A stretch of 64,000 nt of DNA from Caulobacter sp. Root1455 (GTDB lineage: Bacteria > Pseudomonadota > Alphaproteobacteria > Caulobacterales > Caulobacteraceae), in the NCBI RefSeq assembly GCF_001426905.1, contig NZ_LMFQ01000005.1, positions 36,348 to 100,347 on the forward strand. The letters run 5' to 3'. Each line of letters begins with the position of its first letter. Position 1 is the stretch's first letter. A program made the translations under genes and the position numbers. The notes under the pieces are model-generated. The model had not been told where the DNA came from. It saw only the letters and a list, made by a program, of their open reading frames with translations, and did no database searches. Below are positions 1 through 8,541 of the stretch, piece after piece.

Positions 1-3000
1 GCCTACGACGCCAAACAGATCGCCAAGGCTTCCGGCAGCCTGACCCTGGCCGGGGCCCCGGAAGGCTTCGACGCGCTGGTCATGGCCGACATCGCCCGCT
101 CGCGCGGCGGGCTGACCGCCTTCGTGGCCCGCGACACCGCCCGGGCCAGCGCCTTCATCGACGCCCTGAAGTTCTTCGCCCCCGAGATCGAGGCGGTGCT
201 GTTCCCGTCGTGGGACTGCCTGCCTTACGACCGCATCGGCCCCTCGGCCGGGGTGGCCGCCGTCCGCATGGCCACCCTGCACCGCCTGGCCGAGGGGCTG
301 GGCAAGGACAAGCCGGCGATGCTGGTCACCGCCGCGCCGGCCCTGCTGCAGCGGGTGCCGGAAAAGTCGGTCCTGCTGCGCGCCAGCTATTCGGCCAAGG
401 TCGGCGCCGTCGTCGACGTGAAGGATCTGGAACGCTATTTCGCCATCAACGGCTACAGCCGCGCCTCGACGGTGTCCGAGCGCGGCGAGTTCGCCATCCG
501 CGGCGGCGTGATCGACGTCTATCCGCCGGCCGCCGAGGAGCCGGTGCGCCTGGACCTGTTCGGCGACACCCTGGAAAGCATCCGCGCCTTCGATCCGGAG
601 ACCCAGCGCTCGACCCGGCAGCTTCGCGAGATCCAGCTGCTGCCGGTCAGCGAGGCCCTGCTCGACAAGGAAGGCGTCTCGCGGTTCCGCAACGGCTATA
701 TCCGCGCGTTCGGCGCGCCGGGCGATGATCCGCTGTACGCCACGATCAGCGAGGGCGGCCGCCGCGCGGGCCTGGAGCACTGGCTGCCGCTGTTCTACGA
801 GCGGATGGCGACCCTGTTCGACTATCTGCCGGACGGCGCCTTGGTCGGCATCGACCACCAGGTCACCGAGAGCCGCGACGAACGCCTGGCGATGATCGCC
901 GACGCCTATGACGCCCGCGCCTCGGCCGACCGCAAGTCGGCCTACCGCCCGCTGGCGCCCGACGCCCTATACCTGACCGCCAAGGAGTGGGACGCGGCCG
1001 TCGCGGACCGTCCCAACCGCAAGTTCACCCCTTTCCAGCCGCAAGGCCTGGACGTCGTCGATATGGGCGCCAAGCTCGGGCGCACCTTCGCCGCCGAGCG
1101 CGCCCAGGACAGCGTCAACCTGTTCCAGGCGACGGCCGATCACGCCACATCGTTGGCGGGGCAGGGCAAGCGCGTGCTGTTCGCCTCGTGGTCCGAGGGC
1201 TCGTCCGAGCGCCTGGGGACCATGCTGGCCGATCACGGCCTGAAGAAGATCCCCTACGCCGCCTACTGGCAGGCGGCCAAGGCTAATGACCCGAAGACCC
1301 CGCAGCGCGTGGTCCTGCCGCTGGACAACGGCTTCGAGACCGACAGCCTGGCGGTGATCTCCGAGACCGACATCCTGGGCGACCGCCTGGCCCGGCCGCG
1401 CAAGAAGCGCCGGGCCGCCAACTTCCTGGCCGAGGCCAGCGCCCTGACGCCGGGCGACCTGGTCGTGCACATCGATCACGGCATCGGCCGCTACGAGGGC
1501 CTGAAGACCCTGGACGTCCAGGGCGCGCCGCACGACTGCCTGGACCTGCTGTACGGCGGCGAGGCCAAGCTGTACTTGCCCGTCGAGAACATCGACCTGC
1601 TGACCCGCTACGGGACCGACGCCGAGAACGTCCAGTTGGACAAGCTGGGCGGCGCGGCCTGGCAGGGGCGCAAGGCGAAGGCCAAGGAGCGCCTGCGGGT
1701 CATGGCCGAGGGCCTGATCCAGATCGCCGCCGCCCGCCAGCTGAAGTCGGTGGAGGAGACCGATCCGCCGCACGGCGTGTTCGACGAGTTCTGCGCCCGC
1801 TTCCCCTACGAGGAGACCGACGACCAGTTGTCGGCCATCCACGACGTGCTGGAGGACCTGTCGTCCGGCAAGCCGATGGACCGGCTGATCTGCGGCGACG
1901 TCGGCTTCGGCAAGACGGAAGTCGCCCTGCGCGCGGCCTTCGTGGTGGCCATGAGCGGCAAGCAGGTGGCCATCGTCTGCCCGACCACCCTGCTGGCCCG
2001 TCAGCACTACAAGACCTTCAAGGACCGCTTCCAGGGCTGGCCGGTCAAGGTCACCCGCCTGTCGCGCCTGGTCACCGGCAAGGAGGCGTCGGAAACCCGC
2101 GAGGGCCTGGCCAACGGCCAGTTCGAGATCGTGGTCGGCACCCACGCCATCCTGTCCAAGCAGGTGTCGTTCAAGGACCTGGGCCTGGTGATCGTCGACG
2201 AGGAGCAGCACTTCGGGGTCAAGCACAAGGAGAAGCTGAAGGAGCTTCGCGCCGACGTGCACATGCTGACCCTGACCGCCACGCCGATCCCGCGCACCCT
2301 GCAGATGGCGCTGTCGGGCATCCGGGAGATGTCGATCATCGCCACCCCGCCGGTCGACCGTCTGGCGGTGCGCACCTATATCAGCCCGTTCGACCCGGTC
2401 ACCCTGCGCGAGGCCCTGCTGCGCGAGAAGTACCGCGGCGGCCAGGCCTATTACGTTGTGCCCCGCATCAAGGACCTGGAGGACATCGAGAAGTTCCTCC
2501 GCGTCCAGGTGCCGGAGATCAAGTACGTGGTCGGCCACGGTCAGATGGCCCCGACCCAGCTGGAAGACGTGATGACGGCCTTCTACGAGGGCCAGTACGA
2601 CGTGCTCCTCGCCACGACGATCGTCGAGAGCGGGCTCGACATCCCCTCGGCCAACACCCTGATCGTCCACCGCGCCGACATGTTCGGCCTGGCCCAGCTC
2701 TACCAGATCCGGGGCCGGGTGGGCCGTTCCAAGGCCCGGGCCTACGCCTACCTGACCACGCCGAACGAGAAGCAGATCACCCTGTCGGCCGAGAAGCGCC
2801 TGAAGGTGCTGCAGTCGCTGGACAGCCTGGGCGCCGGCTTCCAGCTGGCCAGCCACGACCTGGACCAGCGCGGCGGCGGCAACCTGCTGGGCGACGAGCA
2901 GAGCGGCCACATCAAGGAGATCGGGGTCGAGCTCTACCAGCAGATGCTGGAGGACGCCGTGGCCGAGCTGCGCGAGCGCCAGGGGGCCGAGGCCCTGCTG

Positions 3001-3462
3001 GAGGACCGGGGCTGGTCGCCGCAGATCAACACCGGCGCGGCCGTGATGATCCCCGACGACTATGTGCCCGACCTCAATGTGCGCCTGTCGCTCTATCGCC
3101 GCCTGTCGGAAGCCGAGAAGGCCGCCGACCGCGAGGCCCTGGCCGCCGAGATGATCGACCGCTTCGGCCCGCTGCCGCCCGAGACCGACAGCCTGCTCAA
3201 GGTCGTGGCCATCAAGGGCCTGTGCCGCGAGGCCAATGTCGCCAAGATCGACGTCGGCCCCAAGGGCGCGGTCGCCAGCTTCCGCAACGACATCTACGCC
3301 GAGCCGCTGGCCCTGATGCAGTTCGTGGCCAAGAACAACGTCGTCTGGAAGGTGCGTCCCGACCAGAAGGTGGTGATCAAGGGCGAGTGGGACACCCCGG
3401 CCCAGCGGCTGGACGCGGCGGAGAAGATCCTGACCCAGCTGGTCAAGCTGGCGAAGGTCTAG
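1..3462 (+). CDS. mfd: Transcription-repair coupling factor Mfd (5' end outside the window)
   Basis: Mfd is an ATP-dependent translocase that removes RNA polymerase stalled at DNA lesions and recruits UvrA. The reading frame is open from base 1 and runs 1153 codons to a TAG, so the start lies upstream and only a short N-terminal piece is missing (family about 1150-1170 aa). Visible in order are the UvrB-like N-terminal domain, the RNA-polymerase-interacting region (around GDLVVHIDHGIGRYEG, near base 1455), helicase motif I GDVGFGKT (1897-1917), the motif II box DEEQ (2197-2208), motif VI with QIRGRVGRS (about 2704-2730), and the C-terminal TRCF domain. The 3' end overlaps the convergent WYL regulator gene by 4 bp. 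Nothing looks damaged. Confidence 0.97.
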   Translation, partial: AYDAKQIAKASGSLTLAGAPEGFDALVMADIARSRGGLTAFVARDTARASAFIDALKFFAPEIEAVLFPSWDCLPYDRIGPSAGVAAVRMATLHRLAEGLGKDKPAMLVTAAPALLQRVPEKSVLLRASYSAKVGAVVDVKDLERYFAINGYSRASTVSERGEFAIRGGVIDVYPPAAEEPVRLDLFGDTLESIRAFDPETQRSTRQLREIQLLPVSEALLDKEGVSRFRNGYIRAFGAPGDDPLYATISEGGRRAGLEHWLPLFYERMATLFDYLPDGALVGIDHQVTESRDERLAMIADAYDARASADRKSAYRPLAPDALYLTAKEWDAAVADRPNRKFTPFQPQGLDVVDMGAKLGRTFAAERAQDSVNLFQATADHATSLAGQGKRVLFASWSEGSSERLGTMLADHGLKKIPYAAYWQAAKANDPKTPQRVVLPLDNGFETDSLAVISETDILGDRLARPRKKRRAANFLAEASALTPGDLVVHIDHGIGRYEGLKTLDVQGAPHDCLDLLYGGEAKLYLPVENIDLLTRYGTDAENVQLDKLGGAAWQGRKAKAKERLRVMAEGLIQIAAARQLKSVEETDPPHGVFDEFCARFPYEETDDQLSAIHDVLEDLSSGKPMDRLICGDVGFGKTEVALRAAFVVAMSGKQVAIVCPTTLLARQHYKTFKDRFQGWPVKVTRLSRLVTGKEASETREGLANGQFEIVVGTHAILSKQVSFKDLGLVIVDEEQHFGVKHKEKLKELRADVHMLTLTATPIPRTLQMALSGIREMSIIATPPVDRLAVRTYISPFDPVTLREALLREKYRGGQAYYVVPRIKDLEDIEKFLRVQVPEIKYVVGHGQMAPTQLEDVMTAFYEGQYDVLLATTIVESGLDIPSANTLIVHRADMFGLAQLYQIRGRVGRSKARAYAYLTTPNEKQITLSAEKRLKVLQSLDSLGAGFQLASHDLDQRGGGNLLGDEQSGHIKEIGVELYQQMLEDAVAELRERQGAEALLEDRGWSPQINTGAAVMIPDDYVPDLNVRLSLYRRLSEAEKAADREALAAEMIDRFGPLPPETDSLLKVVAIKGLCREANVAKIDVGPKGAVASFRNDIYAEPLALMQFVAKNNVVWKVRPDQKVVIKGEWDTPAQRLDAAEKILTQLVKLAKV

Positions 3463-4424
3463 TCGGCGTAGAGCACCGCCAGTTCGGTCGCCGTCTGGCG
3501 CAGGCGCTCGCGCAGCGCCGGCGGCTCCAGCACCTGGGCCTCGACGCCCAGGCGCAGGAAGTCGGCGGCGGCGTGGTCGATGGACTCGATGGGCACGACG
3601 ACCTCGCAGGTCTCGCCGTCCAGCGTCGCCAGGGTCTCGGCCGCGATCCGGGCCTGGGTCGCGCCCAGATAGGACAGGCGCTTGAGCCCCGCGCGGGTCA
3701 GGCGCAGGCGGGCATCTCCCGTGAAGATCTCGGCCTCGAAACGCTGGGTCGAGGCGGTCCAGAAGGCTTCGAGATCGAAGTCGGCCGGGCGCTCGAAGAC
3801 CTCGTCGCCCACGGTCAAGGCCTGGATATTGGAGACGCGGTAGACGCGCGGCTCCGCGCTTCCCGCCAGCGCCGCCAGGTACCAGGTCCCGCCCTTGAGG
3901 ATCAGGCCCAGCGGCGACAGCGATCGCTCGACCACGCCTTTCCAGCTGTCGTAGCGCACCGCGATCCGCCGGCAGGTCCAGACCGCCTGGGCCAGGGCCG
4001 GCAGCCGGGCGGCTTCCTCGGCGTCGCGATACCAGCCGACGGGGTCCAGGTGGAAGCGGCTGGAGATCCGTTCGGCGGCGGCCTGGCGCTCGGCCGGCAG
4101 GGCGGCCAGCAGCTTCAGCTGGGTGTTGGCCATCACCTCGCTCAGGCCCAGCTGGGCGGCGGGACCCGCCAGGCCGCCCAGGAACAGGGTCTCGGCCTCC
4201 GCGTCGGTCAGACCGGTCAGGCGGGTGCGATAGCCGTCCAGCAGGGCGAAGCCGCCGCCGGGACCGCGATCGGCATAGACCGGCGCGCCGGACAGGCTCA
4301 GCGCGTCGATGTCGCGATAGATGGTGCGCACCGAGACCTCGAACTCGGCCGCCAGCACCTCGGCGGTGAGGCGCCCCCGGGTCTGCAGCAGCATCAGGAT
4401 CGAGAGCAGGCGGCTTGAGCGCAT
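3459..4424 (-). CDS. YafY-type transcriptional regulator (HTH + WYL domain)
   Basis: 321 aa. The N-terminus (about 1-60) is a winged helix of the HTH_11 type found in YafY-like regulators (RLLSILMLLQTRGRLTAEVL, then SVRTIYRDIDAL). The rest is a WYL ligand-sensing region with the GGTWYLAAL signature near residue 175. Such proteins usually regulate a divergently transcribed neighbour. Here an 88-bp gap separates the gene from a two-gene plus-strand operon and contains a perfect 8+8 bp palindrome. That layout suggests it controls that operon and itself; this is an inference. Confidence 0.88.
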   Translation of the reverse strand: MRSSRLLSILMLLQTRGRLTAEVLAAEFEVSVRTIYRDIDALSLSGAPVYADRGPGGGFALLDGYRTRLTGLTDAEAETLFLGGLAGPAAQLGLSEVMANTQLKLLAALPAERQAAAERISSRFHLDPVGWYRDAEEAARLPALAQAVWTCRRIAVRYDSWKGVVERSLSPLGLILKGGTWYLAALAGSAEPRVYRVSNIQALTVGDEVFERPADFDLEAFWTASTQRFEAEIFTGDARLRLTRAGLKRLSYLGATQARIAAETLATLDGETCEVVVPIESIDHAAADFLRLGVEAQVLEPPALRERLRQTATELAVLYAD

Positions 4425-4446
4425 GTTTTCGATCCTAGCCGAAAAT

Positions 4447-4467
4447 ACCTGACAATAGATGTCAGGT
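4447..4467. promoter_or_regulatory. Operator-like palindrome between the WYL regulator and the 4513 operon
   Basis: Perfect inverted repeat ACCTGACA-ATAGA-TGTCAGGT (8-bp arms, 5-bp spacer). It lies 23 bp upstream of the regulator start codon on the minus strand and 46 bp upstream of the ATG at 4513. Symmetry, arm length and position between divergent genes fit a binding site for the adjacent WYL regulator. Confidence 0.6.
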
Positions 4468-4512
4468 AGGCGCGCCTACACCCCTTTCATCGCACCCGAC
4501 GAAAGGCCCAGC

Positions 4513-5004
4513 ATGACCGCCTCCGACGACACGCCCGCCGGCGCCCACGCCTTCGATTTCCTGCACGGCCGCTGGCGCATCGTCCATCGTCGGCTGAAGC
4601 AGCGCCATGTCGGCGCCCAGGACTGGGACGTGTTCGGCGCCGCCGCGACCTGCGAACCGCGCCTGGGCGGCCTGGTCAATGTCGAGGAGATCGCCATGCC
4701 CGAGCGCGGCTTCTCCGGCGTCTCCCTGCGCAGCTTCGACCTGGCGACCGGCCTGTGGTCGATCTGGTGGATCAGCAGCCTGGAGGGCCGGCTGCGGCCG
4801 CCGGTGACCGGCGGATTCAAGGACGGCGTGGGCTTGTTCGAGGGCGACGACCTCGACGGCGACCGGGCGGTCCGCGCCCGCTACGTCTGGTCCGACATCA
4901 CCCCGCGCTCGGCCCGCTGGACCCAGAGCTTCTCGCTGGACGGCGGCGCGACCTGGGAGGCCAACTGGATCATGGACTTCACGCGTTCGGAGGACGCGGC
5001 ATGA
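4513..5004 (+). CDS. DUF1579-like small beta-barrel protein
   Basis: 163 aa if started at the ATG at 4513, preceded by GAAAGG. An upstream start at 4459 would sit on the operator-like palindrome and is disfavoured. The protein starts HAFDFLHGRWRIVHRR and has repeated aromatic beta strands (LWSIWWISS, ARWTQSFSLDGGATWEANW), the look of DUF1579 / lipocalin-like proteins of unknown substrate. The last codons overlap the next gene (ATGA), so the two are translationally coupled. No enzymatic motif is visible. Confidence 0.75.
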   Translation: MTASDDTPAGAHAFDFLHGRWRIVHRRLKQRHVGAQDWDVFGAAATCEPRLGGLVNVEEIAMPERGFSGVSLRSFDLATGLWSIWWISSLEGRLRPPVTGGFKDGVGLFEGDDLDGDRAVRARYVWSDITPRSARWTQSFSLDGGATWEANWIMDFTRSEDAA

Positions 5005-5714
5005 GCCTGAGCCAGGCCGTGATCGAGCTGCGCCAGTACCGGATGAAACCGGGGCGACGCGACGACCTGATCGCGCTGTTCGAGCGCGCCTTCGTCGAGA
5101 GCCAGGAGGCCGAGGGCATGAGCCTGATCGGCCAGTTCCGCGATCTCGACGCGCCCGGTCATTTCGTCTGGATGCGCGGCTTCGACGACATGGCGGCCCG
5201 CAGGGCGGCGCTGGAGGCCTTCTACGGCGGCCCGGTCTGGCGGGCTCATCGCGAGGCCGCCAACGCCACGCTCGCCGACAATGATGACGTCCTGCTGCTG
5301 AAGCCGCCCGTGACCGCCGCGCGCTTCGACCTGCCGCCGCGCGGGCCGGCGGGAGCGGACCCGGGCCCCGCGTCCCTGATCGGCGTGACGATCCAGGCCC
5401 TGGACGGCCCGCCGGGACCGGACTTCGCCGAACGGTTCGAGGCGGAGGTCCGTCCGGCCCTCGAGGCTGCCGGGGCGTCCGTCGCCGGTTGGATGCTCAC
5501 CGAGGCGGCCGAGAACACCTTTCCCCGCCTGCCGGTGCGGGAAGGCGAGACCGTGCTGGTCTGGGTCGGCCGCTTCGCCGACGCCGCGGCCCATGCCGAT
5601 CATCTGGCCCGCGCGGAAAAGGCGGGTCTGGGCGACGGTTTCGGCGTGGTGTCCAAGCGGGGCGTGATCCAGCGGCTGCGCCTGGCGCCGACGGTCCGTT
5701 CGCGGCTCAGATGA
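5001..5714 (+). CDS. NIPSNAP-family protein
   Basis: 237 aa, ATG at 5001 overlapping the previous stop by 4 bp. The start VIELRQYRMKPGRRDDLIALFERAFVESQ is the conserved N-terminus of NIPSNAP / dimeric alpha-beta barrel proteins (ELRxYxxxPGxxxxL), followed by GQFRDLDAPGHFVWMRGF. A second, weaker repeat follows from about residue 115. The molecular role of bacterial NIPSNAP proteins is not settled. It is the second gene of the operon opposite the WYL regulator. Confidence 0.82.
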   Translation: MSLSQAVIELRQYRMKPGRRDDLIALFERAFVESQEAEGMSLIGQFRDLDAPGHFVWMRGFDDMAARRAALEAFYGGPVWRAHREAANATLADNDDVLLLKPPVTAARFDLPPRGPAGADPGPASLIGVTIQALDGPPGPDFAERFEAEVRPALEAAGASVAGWMLTEAAENTFPRLPVREGETVLVWVGRFADAAAHADHLARAEKAGLGDGFGVVSKRGVIQRLRLAPTVRSRLR

Positions 5715-5786
5715 CCGGGTCCGGATCCCGCCAGCCGTCGGCCCGCTGATTTGCCAGAGTCTGGGAAACCTCGAGAGGAGATTTCC

Positions 5787-6179
5787 ATGGCCACGATCAC
5801 CAAGTCCGTCGATGTCGCGCGCGCGCCAGGCCAGGTCTGGGACGCGGTGCGCGACTGGGGTCACGTCCATCAGCGCCTGTGTCCCGGCGTGCTGACCGAC
5901 TGTCAGGTGGAGGGGGAGGCCCGGATCGTCACCTTCGCCGCCGGCCTGGTCGCTCGCGAGCTGATCGTCGCGGTCGACGAAGAGACCCGCCGCCTGGTCT
6001 GGTCGGTGGTCGGCAGCCCGCTGCTGACCCACCACAACGGCGCCATGCAGGTGCTCAAGGAAGGCGAGGGCAGCCGCATCGTCTGGATCGCCGACCTGCT
6101 GCCGCATGACGCGGCCGAGCGGGTCGCCGGCTTCATGGACCTGGGTTGCGCGGCGATGAAGACGACGCTGGAGGGATGA
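5787..6179 (+). CDS. SRPBCC-family protein (polyketide cyclase/START-like fold)
   Basis: 130 aa. The ATG at 5787 is chosen because GAGAGGAGA lies just upstream. The sequence starts ITKSVDVARAPGQVWDAVRDWG, the helix-grip opening of SRPBCC proteins, and ends with the long C-terminal helix DAAERVAGFMDLGCAAMKTTLEG. These proteins bind hydrophobic ligands in a deep pocket. No ligand can be named. It lies 72 bp after the NIPSNAP gene and may share its transcript. Confidence 0.78.
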   Translation: MATITKSVDVARAPGQVWDAVRDWGHVHQRLCPGVLTDCQVEGEARIVTFAAGLVARELIVAVDEETRRLVWSVVGSPLLTHHNGAMQVLKEGEGSRIVWIADLLPHDAAERVAGFMDLGCAAMKTTLEG

Positions 6180-6187
6180 GACGAGGT

Positions 6188-6206
6188 CCTCCCCCGTTAG
6201 GGGAGG
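6188..6206 (+). terminator. Hairpin between convergent genes
   Basis: Stem CCTCCCC / GGGGAGG with a CGTTA loop, followed by GTTTGGTTT. It sits between the end of the SRPBCC gene (6179) and the end of the convergent DsbA-like gene (6215), so it could serve both. Confidence 0.6.
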
Positions 6207-6214
6207 GTTTGGTT

Positions 6215-6859
6215 TCAGGCCGCCTGTTCAAGCGCCTTGTCTATGGCCTGGGCGATGTTCTCCGGGCTCTCGGCGCCGACGACCGCCAGCTTGCCGCCGA
6301 AGATCGCGAACGGCACGCCGGTGATCCCGCCCTGGACGGCCATGGCGTGCTCGCGGGCGACGGTGTCCTTGTCCGCGCCCTCGGAAAGCAGGCGCAGGAT
6401 CACCACCGGATCCATGCCCGCCGCCTCGCCGATCTGCGCCAGCACCACGGGGTCGCCGATGTCGCGACCTTGCGTGAAATAGGCCGCGAACAGCGCCTCG
6501 ACGACAGCGTCCTGCTTGCCCGCCCCATGCGCCCAGCGGATCAGGCGATGGGCGGCGCTGGTGTTGGGCGACAGTTCGATGGCGTCGAAATCGAAGACGA
6601 TGCCTTCCTCGGTCCCAGCCTCGACCAAGGCCGTGTGCACCGCCTTCAGCTTCAGGGCGTCCTTGAACTTGCCGGCCATATAGGCTTTGCGATCAACGCC
6701 TTGCTCGGGAAGGCTCGGGTCCAGCTGATAGGGCCGCCAGACGATCAGCGGCTCGACGTCGGGCCGCAGGGCCACGGCCGACTTCACCCGCCGCCAGCCC
6801 AGATAGCACCAGGGACAGACGACGTCGGCGACGAGGTCGATCAGCAGCGGCTGGCCCAT
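6215..6859 (-). CDS. DsbA-family (FrnE-like) thiol oxidoreductase
   Basis: 214 aa with the start at 6859, where AAGGA lies upstream; an in-frame ATG at 6922 would run into the repeat upstream. The motif DLVADVVCPWCYLGW near the N-terminus is the thioredoxin-fold CPWC active site of the FrnE / 2-hydroxychromene-2-carboxylate-isomerase-like DsbA branch. GGITGVPFAIFGGKLAVVGA is the cis-proline region. There is no signal peptide, so it probably acts in the cytoplasm. Partner unknown. Confidence 0.9.
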   Translation of the reverse strand: MGQPLLIDLVADVVCPWCYLGWRRVKSAVALRPDVEPLIVWRPYQLDPSLPEQGVDRKAYMAGKFKDALKLKAVHTALVEAGTEEGIVFDFDAIELSPNTSAAHRLIRWAHGAGKQDAVVEALFAAYFTQGRDIGDPVVLAQIGEAAGMDPVVILRLLSEGADKDTVAREHAMAVQGGITGVPFAIFGGKLAVVGAESPENIAQAIDKALEQAA

Positions 6860-6906
6860 GGCGCGGTCCTTCAAGAGAGAGCGAACGCCCCAGCACCTAG
6901 GGACGT

Positions 6907-6992
6907 CCTCGTCCTTCGACAAGCTCGGGATGAGGACGATTGCCGGCGCGCCGCCTTGAAAATCCTCATCCCGAGCTTGTCGAAGGACTAGG
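6907..6992. repeat. Long inverted repeat (REP/ERIC-like intergenic hairpin)
   Basis: Two 30-bp arms, 6907-6936 and 6963-6992, are reverse complements with a single mismatch (core CTTCGACAAGCTCGGGATGA) around a 26-bp loop. They lie between the start of the DsbA-like gene and the end of popA. Arms of this kind are common dispersed intergenic repeats in Caulobacter and Sphingomonas relatives. The element could form a strong RNA hairpin after popA. Confidence 0.8.
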
Positions 6993-7009
6993 ATTTCGTG
7001 CGTCGGGCT

Positions 7010-8329
7010 CTAAGCGGAGTGACGCTGCAGGGCCTGGGCGGCGGCGCGTTCCAGGGCGTGGACGGCGCTCTCGCCGGCCTCGATCTGGGCCACGCCGATG
7101 TCGAACTCGCAGACGAACGGCGGGCGGTCGTCGCCGGCGTCGAAGGCCGTGCAGCCGATCACCGCGGCGATCCGCTCGGCGGCCGCGCGGCCGGCGGCGT
7201 TGTTGGTGGCGGGCAGGGCCAGGGCGAAGACCTCCGGCGCCAGGCGCGCGGCGGTGTCCTCGACCCGCACCAGCCGTCCGACCATCGAGCCGATCTGCGG
7301 GATGGCGCGGTCCAGCCAGCCGTTCTTGCGGGCCCAGACGGTGTCGGGCTTGTCGGCCACCCGCAGCACGCAGATCGACAGCGGTCGCGCGCGCTCGCGC
7401 GCGGCCCCGGCCAGGCGGACCAGGTGGGCGGCGAACAGGTCGCGGGTGAACAGGCCGGTGGCGGCGTCCATCAGGCCCGAGCTGCGGGCCTTCTCCAGCG
7501 CGCCGCGAATGGCTTCGCCGCGGCGATAGTTGCGGGCCAGCTCGATGACCCGCTTGGCGGTCTCGATCTCGGCCGTCTCGGGCGAGGCGACGTCGGACAC
7601 GCCCCGATGGAAGGCCTCCGACATGGTCACATGGCTCTCGGCCTTCAGATACAGCAGGGCCGGAATGTGGAAGAGGCGGGTGTTGCGGCGCATGCCGGCC
7701 GCGATCGACAAGGCTTCCTGCTGATTGTCGCCGGCCCACAGCACCACGGCGTCGAAAGCCCGCTCGTGCAGATAGTCGAAGGCCGTATAGGCGGTGAAGG
7801 CGCCGACCACGTCGGCCCCGCTGCGGCTCAGGGCGTTGGACAGGGCCAGGAACTGCGGGGCCGGCTCGCCGATCGCCAGGATGCGGAACGGTTCAGCCTG
7901 GGGCTCGGGCAGGTCCAGCCGCCGGCCGCGATCGCCGAACGTGGCCAGGCGGAGCTCGAACTCCTCCTCGGCGATGGCGGTGCGGACCAGGGATTCCAGG
8001 CGCAGCACGGCCTGGCTGGGATGCAGGGGCGGCGACAGCGTCAGGTCGAAGGCCTGAAGGTGGCCCTCCGTCCCGGGTTCGCCGATGGCGATGACGGGCA
8101 GGCGGCGCGGGGCCACCGCCGCCTTCAGGCGGCGCGACAGGGAATGGGCGTCGGGACCGGCGCTCTCCAGGTCGACGATCACCGCCTCGATGTTCAGGTC
8201 GCCCAGGGCGGCGAGGGCGGCGTAGGGGCCACGCGCGGTGATGGTCCGCCAGCCGAGCTTGTCGAGCCCTTCGGACAGCGGCCCCGCGCGGGAATCGTCG
8301 CGCGCCACGATCAGGATTCGGGCGTTCAC
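7010..8329 (-). CDS. popA: PopA-like cyclic di-GMP effector (REC-REC-degenerate GGDEF)
   Basis: 439 aa from a GTG at 8329, where the receiver-domain pattern NARILIVARDDS begins. Residues 1-120 form a receiver domain with the acceptor aspartate near D53 (AVIVDL). Residues about 147-270 form a second receiver whose acceptor position reads VVLWAGDN, so the Asp is lost. Residues 285-439 are a GGDEF domain whose catalytic signature is degenerate (APEVF at 364-368), while the inhibitory-site RxxD is intact as RVED at 355-358. This is the architecture of Caulobacter PopA, a PleD paralogue that binds c-di-GMP without making it and helps deliver CtrA to ClpXP at the old cell pole. Confidence 0.9.
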   Translation of the reverse strand: MNARILIVARDDSRAGPLSEGLDKLGWRTITARGPYAALAALGDLNIEAVIVDLESAGPDAHSLSRRLKAAVAPRRLPVIAIGEPGTEGHLQAFDLTLSPPLHPSQAVLRLESLVRTAIAEEEFELRLATFGDRGRRLDLPEPQAEPFRILAIGEPAPQFLALSNALSRSGADVVGAFTAYTAFDYLHERAFDAVVLWAGDNQQEALSIAAGMRRNTRLFHIPALLYLKAESHVTMSEAFHRGVSDVASPETAEIETAKRVIELARNYRRGEAIRGALEKARSSGLMDAATGLFTRDLFAAHLVRLAGAARERARPLSICVLRVADKPDTVWARKNGWLDRAIPQIGSMVGRLVRVEDTAARLAPEVFALALPATNNAAGRAAAERIAAVIGCTAFDAGDDRPPFVCEFDIGVAQIEAGESAVHALERAAAQALQRHSA

Positions 8330-8352
8330 CGCCAACTCAAGCCTCCGCCCCG

Positions 8353-8364
8353 GATACCGGTATC
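8353..8364. promoter_or_regulatory. Perfect 12-bp palindrome upstream of popA
   Basis: GATACCGGTATC is self-complementary and lies 23 bp upstream of the popA GTG, in the 212-bp gap to the divergent CoA-transferase gene. It may be an operator, but no regulator can be named. Confidence 0.3.
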
Positions 8365-8541
8365 GCTCGACGACGCGGCGTCCTCGAGATTCGACGCTGC
8401 AACATAGCAGAGGCCGCCCCGCCTCATAGGTGCGCATCGCCGCAGGCCTGTGAACAGACAAACGCTCTTGCCTGACCGAAGGGCAGGGTCGTTCTAGTGG
8501 TTCGAGAGACAAACGCCGCGAGAGTCGGCCGGGAGGAACAT

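Noticed and set aside
967..2910. 647-codon open frame antisense to mfd
   Set aside because: It lies wholly inside mfd on the other strand. The product is rich in His, Arg, Gln, Val and Leu with no motif, as expected from the complement of GC3-saturated codons.
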